Shown: positions 20,605-32,828, numbered from the stretch's first letter. The stretch: 64,000 nucleotides of DNA from Ilyonectria destructans (GCA_020740775.1 JAHEWK010000002.1:558001-622000); one strand, 5' to 3'. The notes: generated by a model from the letters alone, not told the origin. Numbers and translations: made by a program.

Positions 20605-21579
20605 ATGTCTTCAAAGTACGCTGCAGCTCACGAAAAGCCCAACGGCCCCGGCGATGCGCGTCCTACTGCTTCTCAGATCATCACGGAATATGATTTAGAA
20701 GGAAAGCTATCAGGAAAGGTTGTCCTTATCACCGGATGCTCATCAGGCATCGGCGTTGACACCGCCCGTGCAATCTATCGCACGGGCGCCACTATCTATG
20801 CAACTGCTCGTGATGTCAACAAGGCCAAGGCAGCACTGGACGATTTGGCGGACAAGTCCCGTGTCAACTTCCTGCAGCTTGACTTGAGCTCTCTAGACTC
20901 GGTGCGTGCTTGCGCAGAGAGCTTCAAGTCCAGGAGCGACCAGTTAGATATCCTCATTGAAAATGCTGGCGTCATGGCATGTCCCGAAGGCCGCACAGCG
21001 GATGGATTCGAGACCCAGTTCGGCACCAATCACCTCGGTCATTTTCTCCTCTTCTACCTGCTCAAGGACACCTTACTTCACTCGTCGACCCCCGTTTTCA
21101 ACTCCCGAGTTATCGTTCTTTCATCTTGTGCCCACCAGGCCGGTTCGGTTCATTTGGACAATCTAACCCTCGAGGGTGAATATGAGCCATGGAAATCATA
21201 CGGCCAGAGCAAGACTGCCAACCTCTGGACAGCGCGAGAAATCGAAAAACGATTTGGAGCCCACGGCCTTCATGCATGGGCTGTTCACCCTGGCAGTATT
21301 GCCACTGAACTCCACCGGCATGTTTCTGAAGAGGTCAAACAGGGTTGGGCAGCTGACAAAGAATTGGCCAAGAACTGGAAGAGCATTGAACAGGGAGCTG
21401 CAACCACCGTCCTCGCAGCGGTTTCACCTGAACTTGAGGGCAAAGGTGGCCTATACTTGGAGGATACACAGGTTGCTAAGCCTCCAGGTACAGGCGGTGC
21501 TGGCTATGCAGACTGGGCTTACGACGAAGAAGGCCCCGGGAAGTTGTGGGAAAAGAGTCTCGAGCTTTTGAAGCTATAG
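20605..21579 (+). CDS. short-chain dehydrogenase/reductase (retinol-dehydrogenase/WWOX-like)
   Basis: Intronless 324-residue oxidoreductase with a complete classical SDR core. The cofactor motif TGCSSGIG is at residues 43-50. DLSSLDSVR follows, with an Asp typical of this group, then ENAGVM in place of NNAG. The active-site serine is in VIVLSSCAHQAG, and YGQSK provides the catalytic Tyr and Lys. The late HPGSIATEL segment is typical of the retinol-dehydrogenase-like group, which uses NADP(H). The substrate cannot be told from sequence. It stands alone, with no clear pathway partners. Confidence 0.85.
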   Translation: MSSKYAAAHEKPNGPGDARPTASQIITEYDLEGKLSGKVVLITGCSSGIGVDTARAIYRTGATIYATARDVNKAKAALDDLADKSRVNFLQLDLSSLDSVRACAESFKSRSDQLDILIENAGVMACPEGRTADGFETQFGTNHLGHFLLFYLLKDTLLHSSTPVFNSRVIVLSSCAHQAGSVHLDNLTLEGEYEPWKSYGQSKTANLWTAREIEKRFGAHGLHAWAVHPGSIATELHRHVSEEVKQGWAADKELAKNWKSIEQGAATTVLAAVSPELEGKGGLYLEDTQVAKPPGTGGAGYADWAYDEEGPGKLWEKSLELLKL

Positions 21580-22290
21580 GTCTAAAGAGTAGCCTCTGCT
21601 GTCACTCCTACCTGAACTGTATACCAGTGTTCTTGTCGGTTAGACCTTAGCTTAAGTAAACGTAAAGATGAATCCTATGTAACTTCCGATTGGTTTTGCC
21701 ACGACCTGATAAGCGCTATTGAGCGAGTAGTACAGTGCTTGAAAAGCCTCTGCTACTAGGAATTCCTTGTCATTCCATCTTGCGATGCCGTTGAGGGACA
21801 ATGCGTCTCGACTGCTCCAAGGTAACTCGATGGATCTGTAACAGTCACTTACTAGTAGACCCACTTGTCAGCAGGCTGCATTAGCTCCGGATTTATCTTT
21901 CAACTTTGACTCTGTCACAACCTCATGCAATCAGCGATGCGGGGATCAGAAAGATCCCTGGCAAGGCTAACACCCGCCCGATCCGGACCGAATCCGCCTT
22001 CCACCTAACTGCGTATGTATGCTATCAGATTGCATATAAGCAGATTGCATGTCAGCAGGCTGCATGAAACTAGAGCCGAAAGGCTTTAGTAGGGTAGTGG
22101 AGAGTCGAAACATTGATAATAAAGTTTACTTGAGCAAGGGTGTGTTGCCGGAGAGTATCCACCCGCATTCGTTTTAAAAGTCCCCCAGTAATGTATAAGC
22201 TTCCCCTCAATAGCCCCAGAACACTCGGTTGTGGGGAAAAGTTTGCTTATGCTAACCGAATAATGACTCGATACCGACTAGCTGAATGGG
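21580..22290. other. intergenic, short direct repeats
   Basis: Contains two copies of the 15-base word gtcagcaggctgcat, near 21867 and 22052, and a related gattgcat word between them. No gene seen. Confidence 0.5.
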
Positions 22291-22299
22291 TAGGATAGC

Positions 22300-22360
22300 G
22301 CGGGGAGAGCCTGGGGAGGCGGGGAGGAGAAGCCGTGCTCAGATGCTCGATCACGCGGGG
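22300..22360 (+). promoter_or_regulatory. cluster of four CreA-type carbon-repression sites
   Basis: Four matches to the CreA consensus SYGGRG lie in 61 bases on the same strand: GCGGGG at 22300, CTGGGG at 22311, GCGGGG at 22319 and GCGGGG at 22355. They are about 440-500 bases before the start of the secreted beta-glucosidase. Paired sites are typical of genes repressed on glucose; the function here is inferred from motif density alone. Confidence 0.6.
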
Positions 22361-22669
22361 AAGATGCCAAGTAATCACGAGATATTTAGCTGAGAGACGG
22401 GCCGATATTACTTGTTAGAAGCTAGGTCTAATTATTAGTTGGAATAACATCGTAGTTGATTCTGTAAAGAAAGGCCGAAATAGAACCACAACTAGTTGGC
22501 CATCAGTCCACTTTTGCCTCCTCATTGTTATGCTCGCGGGTTTCTGGCTCGGAATTGAGGCAAAATCCCTCAAGGGCCGGTACAGCAGCATGAATTACAG
22601 CCAGGGCGTGGGTTGACCGAGCTTGACCAGCAAGTTGGAGCACCGGAGCGGTCGCGATCCCCGGCATCG

Positions 22670-22799
22670 ACAGAGTATAAGAGGATCATCATGGCCTCAA
22701 GCTTCCGAGCAACTCCAGCTTCATCAGCTTGAAGTCAGACCAATCTACTTTTGAAACTGTGTTGAACTTCTAGGCTTCATCCCGTCTATATCGTTCGCC
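22670..22799 (+). promoter_or_regulatory. core promoter and leader of the GH3 gene
   Basis: A TATA-like gagtataag lies at about 22674, some 125 bases before the ATG at 22800, with a CT-rich leader. Confidence 0.5.
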
Positions 22800-25622
22800 A
22801 TGAAGGCATTCCCCCTTGCAATTGCCCTGCTGCAAGCATGCGGGATCACGGAAGCCGGCCTTGTCAAGGTTTGCTCCTCTTTTCCTCCTTCTCTTAACGG
22901 GCTGCCCAGCACCGGCGACAAAAAATGATAGCTAACCGTCTCTTAGCATCGACAGGAAGATGGCGGTGCTATTGCGTTCTCGGAGCCCGTCTATCCATCA
23001 CCATGGATGGACCCGGGCGCTGATGGCTGGAGTGAAGCCTATGCCAAGGCAAGGGCTTTTGTCTCCCAAATGACCCTGCTCGAAAAGGTCAACTTGACTA
23101 CTGGCGTGGGGTAAGCACTTACCAACTTTGCAACGGTAACTGTTTTACACCTCACTCTAACATGAGATTAGCTGGATGAATGAACGATGCGTCGGCAATG
23201 TCGGGGATATCCCTCGCCTAGGCCTCCGCGGCCTGTGCATGCAAGACGGCCCAGTGGGGGTCCGACTTACCGACTACAACTCGGTCTTCCCATCAGGGCA
23301 ATCGGCTGCTACTACCTGGGACAGGGATCTGATCTATCGAAAGGCTCAGGCGATTGGTAGGGAGTTTAGGGACAAAGGCGTTGATGTCGTGCTTGCACCT
23401 GTCGCGGGTCCTCTTGGGCGAAACCCTTCTGGTGGCCGTAACTGGGAGGGTTTCTCTCCCGACCCATGGCTGACTGGCGTGGCTATGGCTGAATCGGTTG
23501 AGGGCTTGCAAGATGCTGGTGTCATCGCCACCGCAAAACATTTCATTGGAAACGAACAAGGTACGCATCATAACTGCCCCTTTGCTTAATACAACGCTCA
23601 AACTATATCTTTACAGAGCACTATAGAATCAGTTGGGAGGCTGCCAATCATGGACTCCCCGATCTTGCCGAGTCTTTGTCGTCTAACATTGACGATAAGA
23701 CCATGCATGAGCTCTACCTATGGCCCTTCGCCGATGCCGTCAAAGCTGGCGTGGGCTCCGTCATGTGCTCGTATCAGCAGGTCAATAACTCGTACGGCTG
23801 CCAGAACTCCAAGCTTTTGAACGGCCTGCTGAAGAATGAGCTGGGCTTCCAGGGCTTCATTATGAGCGACTGGATGGCCCAACACAGCGGAGCGGCGACC
23901 GCCGTCGCCGGGCTTGATATGACCATGGCTGGCGATACTATCCTGAGCACCGGCAGGAGTTACTGGGGCACCAATCTAACGCTTGCGGTATTGAACGGTA
24001 CTGTGCCAGCTTATAGGGTTGATGATATGGCAATGAGGATCATGGCCGCCTACTTCAAGGTAGGCAGGACGGTAGAGGACCAGCCCGAAATCAACTTCTC
24101 CTCGTGGACCGATGACGCCTACGGCCCCGTCCAATTTACTGCCCAGGAGAACTGGCAGGTCGTTAATCGCCATGCAGACGTGCGATCTGACCATGCGAAC
24201 CTCATTCGCGAGATTGGTGCTGCTGCCACAGTGCTCCTAAAGAACGAGGGCTCGCTTCCTCTCCAGAGGCCGAAATTCCTTGCCGTATTTGGCGAGGACG
24301 CTGGTTCAAATCCGAACGGGCCTAACAGCTGTACTGATAGAGCATGCGGAGAAGCTCTTTTCGCCGCTGGATGGGGCTCTGGCACTGCAAACTACCCGTA
24401 TCTCGTCACTCCCGACTACGCTCTTCAGCAGCAGGCTCTTGAGGATGGATCAAGATACGAAAGCGTTCTGACGAACTACGGGGTGCAAACCACTCTTCTG
24501 GCCTCCAAGGAAGAAATCACGTCTATCGTCTTTGTTCATGCAGGTTCTGGGGAAGGCTATCTTGAAGTCGATGGGAACTTTGGCGACCGCAAGAACTTTA
24601 CTCTATGGAGGGACGGCGATGCCCTTATCCACGACGTTTCTTCCAACTGCAACAACACCATCGTCGTCATTCATTCGCCTGGCCCTATTGACGTTACCTC
24701 CTGGTACGAGAATCCCAATATTACCGCCATCTTATGGGCAGGTCTCCCCGGCCAAGAAGCCGGCAACGCCATCACCGACATCCTTTACGGCAAAGTCAAC
24801 CCATCGGGCAAGCTTCCATTCACTTGGGGCCCAAACCTAGAGAGCTACGGGGTGGATGTTCTCTTTGAGCCTAACAATGGCAAGCAGGCTCCTCAGGTTG
24901 ATTTTGACGAGGGAGTCTTCATCGACTATCGCTACTTTGACCGCGCGGCTCCGAATGGCAGCGAGGGTGCTCCCATCTGGGAGTTTGGCTTTGGTCTATC
25001 GTATACCACCTTTAGCTACTCCGATATACAGGTCCGGAAGTGGCCTGTCCAGCCCTACAGCACTTCTTCGGGCTCCTCCCGTGCCGCGCCCGTCTTTGGC
25101 AACTTCTCCCCCAACTATGAGGACTATCTCTTCCCTGAGGATCAGTTCAGATTCTCTAGGACCTTCATTTACCCCTACCTCAACTCAACGGATCCACGCG
25201 AAGCTTCAGATGACAGAGATTATGGCCAGACAGCGTCCGAGTTCCTGCCCCCCAACGCCCTCAGCTCATCCGCACGGGCGGCACATCCCGCGGGTGGTGC
25301 GCCCGGTGGCAACTCCCAGCTATGGGATGTCTTGTATACTGTGACCTGCACTGTCACCAATACTGGAGACGTGCGTGGCGCCGAGGTTGTCGAGCTTTAT
25401 GTGTCCCTCGGCGGCCCTGATGAGCCTGTCCGTGTTCTGCGTGGCTTCGATCGCATCACTCTAGACCCTGGTGCCAGTGCCACTTTCTCGGCTACGCTAA
25501 ATAGGCGTGATCTCAGCAACTGGGAAGTTACTCTCCAAAACTGGGAAATCACTGAGCACGAGAAGACGGTATATATCGGCAGTTCGTCGCGTAACCTGCC
25601 TTTGTCTGCGGCTTTGCAATAG
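22800..25622 (+). CDS. secreted GH3 beta-glucosidase
   Basis: Four exons (22800-22868, 22947-23110, 23172-23560, 23617-25622) join in phase to 875 residues, the usual size for fungal extracellular beta-glucosidases. Residues 1-20 form a signal peptide. Early family words are [13 protein letters not shown] and [11 protein letters not shown]. The catalytic nucleophile is Asp292 in [22 protein letters not shown] and the [13 protein letters not shown] segment belong to the C-terminal sandwich and substrate-site part, and the end carries the fibronectin-III-like domain. It releases glucose from cellobiose and other beta-glucosides outside the cell. A CreA-site cluster upstream suggests glucose repression. 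Confidence 0.93.
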
Positions 25623-26615
25623 GTGTCGTGCATATGAAATAGCATTTACATGCGCTTTTGGGTCGCTCCGACCTTGTCGAGTGCTGTGGAGCCGTGCAGT
25701 GTTCTTAGCTCTCGTGATAGATATTCTTGTCTTTTGCGGGAAACGAATGTGTTCGGGGGTGATCGAAGTTATGCGTATAACAACCACAGCCCTTACTTTC
25801 AATACACAATAAGCCCCTGTCTTGCGGCTGAATTCGTTGTGACACATGTCGCCTCTATGATTAGCTGGATGATTAAATGTTTCACGATAGTGCCACCACA
25901 GTACCCCGCTTCCGATTCATGATTTTAATCTCGTGTCCAATCAGTACTACCTACAGAATATAGCAGATAAGCGTTTATCGGTCTAATAAATCGATAAGAC
26001 GTATAGAGAAACCCCAAAAAGATGGCGGAATCCTGAGTCAACCTATTCTACTCTAACGCAGCTAGAGCTAAATTATCCAGAACATGCTCAATGATGTTGC
26101 CGTCCAGGTCGGACCGACCAAGCTGGTCTAGTTAGAATACGAACTGTTACCGTTTCCGGGTGTACTAAATACAAATGATCTCTCAGCGAATCGGCCGGAC
26201 GGACCGGTATGTCCAGTGGGAGACCGCAATGTGGTTGCACTGATACGAGCACTGATTGATCTGCCAGCCAATGAAACTGCTGTCTGACTCTGGCTGGCAC
26301 ATTTAAGCGGACCGGTATAGGTATTGACCAAACAAATGCCCACGGCAGTTGCTCAAAAACAAATTGGATGTTTCACGCTCCTTTCCATTGCATTCCTCAG
26401 GTGTCCAAGGGAGAATGAGAGCATAAAGGTGAGAGCCACCCGCCATTTTTGACTTCTTCCTCGACTAGAATGTAGCATCGACACCAATACAGAATACTAA
26501 TTGTTGGTCAAAAAACAGTTTCAGCGACTGTATATCGTCATTTAAGACCTTTCATGTCAATCAGTATCCGGTCCATCCACATTGAGAGGGAAAAAGCCAC
26601 AAGGCTACACACACC
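25623..26615. other. intergenic, no gene seen
   Basis: Words like ggaccggtat recur near 26202 and 26308. No gene could be supported. Confidence 0.4.
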
Positions 26616-27181
26616 ATGACGGAGCTTCCACCGCCTCGTCGAGTCGTTACGGGTCACGACACAGCTGGCAATGCCATCTTTGTAGCCGATTCCAAGGTCC
26701 CTGTGGTCTCCGTGGATGAAACCATTGATTTTGCTGTTCTCTATGAGACACACCAGTTCCCAGCTTCGAACGATAGATGGGCAGATCCCATCCTTCAGCG
26801 GACAACAAGTCTTGCGAATAAAGACGGGGTTGTGCTGAGGGTCGTTGACTTTAAACCTAACAACAGATCAGTAAGAGGCACTGTCACTTCGGAACATCCA
26901 TATGATCTCTTGGTCAATTAACTTTGATTAGCTGTTTCACCGCACAGAGTCCCTTGATTTTGGTATCATCCTAGAAGGAGAAATTGTTTGGTAAGCCTTT
27001 GCCAGCATAGTTCGTATTTCTCTGGTACTGATGTGTGAATCATAGCCGACTCGATAATAACGTTGAAAATACACTCAGAGCAGGCGATACCTGTGTTCAG
27101 CGTGGAACTATCCATAGCTGGGAAAACCGAACCGACAAGACAGCTCGTGTTTTGTTCGTCCTGATAGGTCAGCCATACTAA
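26616..27181 (+). CDS. small cupin-domain protein
   Basis: Three exons (26616-26870, 26932-26990, 27046-27181) with introns of 61 and 55 nt join in phase to 149 residues. The N-terminus reads PPRRVVTGHDTAGNAI and FAVLYETHQFPASNDRW, typical of a common fungal single-cupin family. The cupin core is LFHRTESLDFGIILEGE, then LRAGDTCVQRGTIHSWEN. One His in each cupin motif (FHRT and IHSW) could bind metal. The family has no firmly assigned reaction; some members lie in metabolic clusters. The neighbour on the far side is an MDR reductase on the opposite strand, with no evident link. Confidence 0.8.
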
Positions 27182-27704
27182 TCACCATCCTCGATTCAGA
27201 TTGGCAGAGCCAGCAACTGACTGAAATCAAGCCGCCGAACCTGTCAAGGCGGGTGATCAAACTCTAGGCTCGGAAGGGTTTGATCCCAATGAGATGGGAA
27301 CGGGAGGGGTAGATGAAGAACGTGCCTAGATTCCAAGGTTCCGATATTACTGCCAGGGTATCTAGAGCAGTTCTTGGAGGAAACGCACGTTCTGTCTCCG
27401 GAACATTGGGGTCCATTGTTTACAGTTTCGCTACGAGTCGGAACCCTGTACTCCACGCCGACGAACAGCCATGTAGGGGTAAACAAGCTTTGATCGTGCT
27501 CACAGCCTTCGGTACGAGTCAGATATGATAATAATATCCAGTTTGGTAATCCTCTATTAGTTTAGTTCCTTTGACAAATCATTGACTCTAATTCATGTGT
27601 TTTCTTGCTCTTTCAATGCTCAATATATACGGGTATTTCTATTGACGTTAAATGAGGCCAAGTTCAACAATTCCGCTCCAAGCAGTGGCAAACGGCCTAA
27701 TACT
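27182..27704. other. intergenic between convergent genes
   Basis: 3' sides of the cupin (+) and MDR (-) genes; nothing recognisable. Confidence 0.45.
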
Positions 27705-28775
27705 CTAAATAATCAACTTGGTAAGGAGCTTGCCCTGGTTGCCTCCGCTGAACAAACGCATCCAGACCTCAGGCTGCTCCTCAATTGGTGCCTCCACCAC
27801 AGTCTCGGAGTTCTGCAACTTGATTCGACCTTCGGCCGCAGCACCAATAAGCTCTCCAAGGATCGCAGGCACCTTCTCCATATAATCCAGCATGATGAAA
27901 CCCCTGATGTTAATTCTCATGGAGATCAACTCAAACCAATTCTTCAGCGCCATGGGCTCATCAGAGTTATATCCGCTGACGGCACCGCAGACGGCAATCG
28001 TGCCGTTCTTCTTCATGCGAGTCAACATGGCGTCCAGGATGTCTCCTCCAACGTTGTCGAAGTACACGTCAACGTCATCGGGCGTGGCAGCCTTCAATTC
28101 CTCAAGGAAGGTCGGACTCTTGTAGTTGATGCAGGCATGGGCTCCAAGTTGGTCTCGCACCCAGGCGCACTTCTCGTCCGAACCCGCAATTCCCACGACA
28201 TGCTTGGCACCCAGAAGCTTAACAGCAATCTGAATGGCCATGGATCCTGTCGCACCCGCAGCAGCGGAGATGACAATGGTGTGCTCGGGCTTTGCCTGTC
28301 CTGCCTCGTACAACCCAGTGTACGCGGCTATGCCAGACGCTCCAAAGGCACCGAGGTAGTGGGTGAGAGCAAGACCTCCTGGCAAGGGGGACAAGGCTTG
28401 GCTGTTGGCTGCCTCGAGAACAACATACTCGCTCCATGTGCCAAGGTGAAAGTCCATGACCAGGTCTCCAGCCTTGTAGGTGGGCGAAGCAGACTCCACA
28501 ACCTCAGCGATGATACCTGAGCGCATGGGTGAACCCAGGGGGACAGTGGGGACGTAGAAGCGCTCAGGCGCGACAGTGCTCTGGATGAAGTTCCGAAGGC
28601 CGGTGTCGTTGGAGAAGTATTGCACCTTGCAGAGAATCTGGCCTTCCTTCAGCTGCGACAGATCAACCGTCTGCAGCTTGAAGGTTGCGTCAGGTCCATC
28701 AAGGACGGGGGCCCCGGTAGGCTTGTTGACGAGGATCCATTGCTTAGTGGTGGTTGGTGTAGAAGAAGATGCCAT
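27705..28775 (-). CDS. zinc-free MDR reductase (prostaglandin/leukotriene-B4 reductase-like)
   Basis: Intronless 356-residue NADPH-dependent reductase of the medium-chain dehydrogenase superfamily. The N-terminal GroES-like domain has the GSPMRSGIIAEVVESASP and GDLVMDFHLGTWSEYVVL segments and lacks the zinc-ligand pattern of alcohol dehydrogenases. The Rossmann motif VISAAAGATGSMAIQIA is followed by VDVYFDNVGGDILDAML, both diagnostic for the PTGR/LTB4DH group. Such enzymes reduce the double bond of enones and enals, often in detoxification of lipid aldehydes. Codon frame and length match full members; the ATG at 28775 begins a short Ser/Thr-rich leader. Confidence 0.88.
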   Translation of the reverse strand: MASSSTPTTTKQWILVNKPTGAPVLDGPDATFKLQTVDLSQLKEGQILCKVQYFSNDTGLRNFIQSTVAPERFYVPTVPLGSPMRSGIIAEVVESASPTYKAGDLVMDFHLGTWSEYVVLEAANSQALSPLPGGLALTHYLGAFGASGIAAYTGLYEAGQAKPEHTIVISAAAGATGSMAIQIAVKLLGAKHVVGIAGSDEKCAWVRDQLGAHACINYKSPTFLEELKAATPDDVDVYFDNVGGDILDAMLTRMKKNGTIAVCGAVSGYNSDEPMALKNWFELISMRINIRGFIMLDYMEKVPAILGELIGAAAEGRIKLQNSETVVEAPIEEQPEVWMRLFSGGNQGKLLTKLII

Positions 28776-30389
28776 TTTCGCTTATGTTTTCGGCTGTTTT
28801 GTTCCGGTCAGGTTTTTTGCTTTTGTCTTCTTCCTTTACTGAAATGCTAGGGGATGGCGTAGGGATTATCTGTCTCTGGTCGTCTCGCTTGCACGTACAT
28901 TTATAGATCATTCTGATTGTAGGAATGATGGGTGGGTGGAGTAGTATTGCCAGGCTGGCGGGAGGCTGGCCCGCTCTTGACGTCTCCGATAGTCCGTGCA
29001 AGCCCTGTTAGATTATGTTATAGCGTTTCATTTTCCCCTGCAGCCTCGATGAATCTGGTTTGCAGCGCGTGAAACTAGCGGCAACCAAGCCATCTAGCAA
29101 GGATCCCCCGTAGATACATTCATGCAGCCCCTCGAAGTTCGACCGCTTTCGCCACGAGAGTCAATTCAATGGAAGGGAAATCCGGGGGTTTTCAGGAACA
29201 AGGGAGCTAATAGGGATGGCGAGAAACCAACCAGTGTCGAATTGTTGGATAGGCTGAATTAAGATACATAGTTTCGACATCTCAGTGCCAAGACATTCGC
29301 AAATGACGGAGGATTTCGCCAACTTCTCGATTGTTCAGCTCCGTGGCTAGTACCGCTCAAAACCCAGCCAGCCCCGCTTCGCCAGTGTAAACTGGCCACT
29401 GACCATGTCATCTCCGGCACGCATGCTTACATCTTTACTGGGGCGGCCAGGTTTAGATAAAGGACCGTCGACAAATTCGGAGAGATTGACGATCTACGGT
29501 TCCAGGGGAACCGTGTTAGGGGACGGGGAACCATCCCGCAGGAGTCTGCATTAGTTATGGCGGAGCAGTCGCCGGTTTTGCGGTTACCGAGGTTCGGGGC
29601 CGTCGACGGACTAGAAGCTCCGCAAATGCGGAGACTACTATCACCCAACTTGGGGACAAGTTTGTAGATCCCAATGTGCAAGCAAGAAGGCGTACATGCA
29701 GCTGCCAGGCCCTGGACGGGCTGTTTGGGTATGTAGTCAAGGGGACGTTGGGCAGTGAGGAACGGGACAGCTCATACTCACAGAACGTACGAGTTTTGAA
29801 GAGACAGCTTCCGGCATACCACTTTTCGTCTGGTTTCAATTGCCCTTTCCGCCATCAACTATGACGGACCCGCATTGTCAACGTCCTCCTGTGGTGTTGC
29901 CACTGCTTAGCGAATCTTAGGCCAACAAATCAAGAAAGAGCAGAATCCTTTGCATGATTTTTAGTATCATTTGGCACTTGGCCATCGTAGCTAGCTCTTC
30001 TGTAACGGTCTGCTAAAGGGCGGGCCGAAACCTCACACCACTATCGCCGATCCTTTTAGTCGCCCGCGATGTGGAGTTGGCTGTAGCTCGGTTGTTTCGC
30101 AAGGTAACAGCCACGATTTGTTGGCAATACTAGGAATACTGGGAACCCTTGTTGAAGGAAAATTGGCGAAGGATTTCCAAGGCTACATACGTAATGGGGT
30201 GCCCAGCACCACAGAGAGATCTTCGGTTTCACTGTACTTTTCGCCGTAGTGCGGCTGGGTCGCGCTGGCACTCGCGCAGCACACACAAATATATCTGCCG
30301 TCCACCTACCGGGTTCAAAAGAAACACTGACCTGTCGACCGCACGCATGCTATCTCCCCTCAACTGCGCTGCTCCTTTTGCCGGCCATC
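28776..30389. other. long intergenic region, no gene seen
   Basis: Divergent promoter side of the MDR gene and the upstream side of the rhodopsin-domain gene. Short frames at 29427-29840 on the minus strand have no recognisable motifs. Confidence 0.4.
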
Positions 30390-31845
30390 ATGACAGCGCC
30401 AGGCATCTACTTCCCGGTGAAGGGCTACGTGCGCGCTGAGCTCATCATCAACTGCATCGTCGTCACCCTCGTCCTAGTGGTAGTCTCCCTGAGAGTCGTC
30501 GGACGTGTCAGAGGCCCGGGTTTAGGATGGGATGATAGAATGGTCATGGCCGCGACGGTTTGTCCACGCCCAGTCACCGACTCCGGTTCGCTAGCTGACA
30601 CTCCCGCAGCCTTTAGCGGTAGCCATGTTGGTTTGTCAAGGTTTCTGTAAGAAGCATTCCGTTCAACGCACCGGGCAAAGCAAGTCAACTAACATTTCCA
30701 AGTCGCTCGAGTTGGCAACGGCTGGAGTTTGATCGAGTACCCAGAACGTAAGTTAAGCCAAGTCAGATTCTACCAGGGGTGCCATCGTCAGTCATAGATC
30801 GCCTATGGCGGAATACCATCTTACCCCTCTACACAAATTACTCCGGGCCTGGACTAATCGTTGCATGACCTTTCAGTCGTCGTCAATGTCCCCTTCATTC
30901 TCCAGGTACGAAAGCTATAACCCATGCAGATAGCCACCGCCAGCCTACTCACACTCCACCAGTTGACCTTCGGAATGCAAATCGTGTACGTCACGTTGCT
31001 TTCGTGTGTGAAGGGCAGCATGCTGTTCTTCTTCATTCGCGTCTTTCCCACTCGCTTCATGCAGCTCTCATCGAAGATTTCCCTGGCATTTGTCGCAGCC
31101 TGGACCATTTCCTACCTGTGCGCCTGCATCTTCATCTGCAACCCAGTCGAGGCACAATGGACGGGCTTGGGGGTATGCGGCGAATACATTCACATGATTC
31201 AATCGTTGATCGCGACCAACGCCTTGGGCGACCTCGTTATTATGGCGTTGCCCATGCACAGCATTTGGACTTTGCAGACTCGCAGGTCTGAAAAGATCGG
31301 TATCACATCTTGCTTCTTGTTAGGTCTTGCGTATGACTACCTGCTCCCCTTGGCACAAAGGGTCTATGTTAATTGTTTTCTCAAGCTGTGTTGTCTGCGC
31401 CATATTCCGGTTAATTTACATCTCCACTGTCGACCTTGCCGGCAACGTCACGGGCACCATGCCCACCACCGTCTTCCTCTTCACGCTCGAACCGAACCTC
31501 GCAGTCCTCTGCGTCAGTATTCCGATGCTTCGACCATTCTACGCGAAATACAAGAGGAGGATGGGAGGATCCAAGCTGGACGAATATTCCGACGAGCGGA
31601 GCACTGGATTTAGGGATCGGAGCCAAAGGTCCGCTCCGGTGAGCAAAGTTCGGTCGGGATCAAACCCCGACAGCTCTTCGTGGGAGATGGATAGCTACTA
31701 CCCACCTGGAAAAGGAGCGCAGGACGCAACAGTCACTGGGTTGGGAGATGAATCGGGATCGGAGAAGAATTTGACAACGTCTTCCAAGCTATCCAACGAG
31801 ATTCGGGTTGAGACTAAATGGTCGATAACAACTCGCCAAACGTAA
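30390..31845 (+). CDS. rhodopsin-domain (PTH11-like) seven-helix membrane protein
   Basis: Six exons (30390-30557, 30610-30646, 30703-30747, 30877-30905, 30963-31330, 31386-31845) join in phase to 368 residues. Introns are 52, 56, 129, 57 and 55 nt. Family marks: helix one, then GPGLGWDDRMVMAATPLAVA, GNGWSLIEYPELVVNVPFIL, QLTFGMQIVYVTLLS, KGSMLFFFIRVFP, the Cys loop FICNPVEAQWTG, and LGDLVIMALPMHSIWTLQ. The last 90 residues form a Ser-rich cytoplasmic tail. It is a likely plasma-membrane sensor; the ligand is unknown. Tiny exons two to four make automatic models likely to go wrong here. Confidence 0.78.
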
Positions 31846-32424
31846 CAGAGTTATGTATGCATAATTCTAACGCTCGATGACGCCATGCGGTTCCCGTTCG
31901 TTGTCTTCATTCTGTTGTAGACACGCCAAATATATTGCAACCATATACCCAACACATTGCACAACACTATTGCTCACTTTTAAAGGACAGCTGTGGTTTC
32001 TGATTTGCTTATCATTAACTGTCCACGTAGACGATGTGTGCTGAATATCGTAGTTCACCATGTAGCCTGAGGCTCTACTATGTGACATAATATTAATGTC
32101 AAATGAGCCCAAATTGTACATGAGGCGGCTAAATATGGTAGTTTATAGATTTTTGTTCTTAGAATACCATAAAACAGTAGCAACTTTTATGGCATGGAGA
32201 GAGGGGGTTCCCAATGGTTCGCGCCGGGTGGCAGCAAATGGTCTAGGGTAAGTCAAAATGGAATTTCCACACAACACAAGGAAACTTATCAGCCAAATGC
32301 AAACTGAGCTATTTTACCGAATAATGCGTTCTCTAGCGGAATAAGATCAGACAAGAAGCCTAACGATGATACAATCTATAACCAGTCGTCTGATTATCGT
32401 CCAAGCCTCCTGAAACATTTCCCT
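31846..32424. other. intergenic, no gene seen
   Basis: Downstream region of the rhodopsin-domain gene; no coding signal. Confidence 0.45.
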
Positions 32425-32828
32425 TCAACACAAAGCAAAGTCATTATTTTGTTTACTCCCTGGCCACGTGTCCATTCTACCATCGACCCTGGCGTTTCTA
32501 GAACCGTCTAATACGATCGAATGGAGGCCATCCCCTGAAGGGCAACATAAGGTATACGATCCATTTGAACAAGCATCAGTGTCGAGTCGTCGATTTCCTG
32601 GCGGCACTCCTAGGGATCCCTGGTGTCTGTTGCGAGAACCATAAACGGAACCTGAAACGCAAGGTGACTGCGATAAATTTAGCACCACGATCCCTTGCAA
32701 ATACAGACTAAGTCTAAAGGGTTAACTAAACCCATGAAGCTCTCACTCCAGCGGTACTGGGATCGGCATTTCCTCAGTCCAGTCCCTTGCCCCGGCGACG
32801 AGAATAACAGCAACAGCATTGAGAACAT
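32425..32828 (-). CDS. possible small secreted cysteine-containing protein
   Basis: Tentative two-exon model: 32828-32747 and 32651-32425, with a 95-nt intron ending in a pyrimidine-rich acceptor (gcgtttcag). It gives 102 residues. The start MFSMLLLLFSSPGQG could be a short signal peptide. Exon two carries CSNGSYTLCCPSGDG and a final Cys, a pattern seen in small secreted fungal proteins. No family is recognised and the frame could be chance. Transcript evidence would be needed to accept it. Confidence 0.28.

Noticed and set aside
30906..30929. A 24-nt intron in the rhodopsin-domain gene
   Set aside because: Too short to splice. Moving the acceptor to 30962 gives a normal 57-nt intron and restores the family sequence (VNVPFILQLTFGMQIVY).
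31321..31358. A 37-nt intron near the end of the same gene
   Set aside because: A GTATGA donor at 31331 and acceptor at 31385 give a 55-nt intron with matching phase and a better family match.
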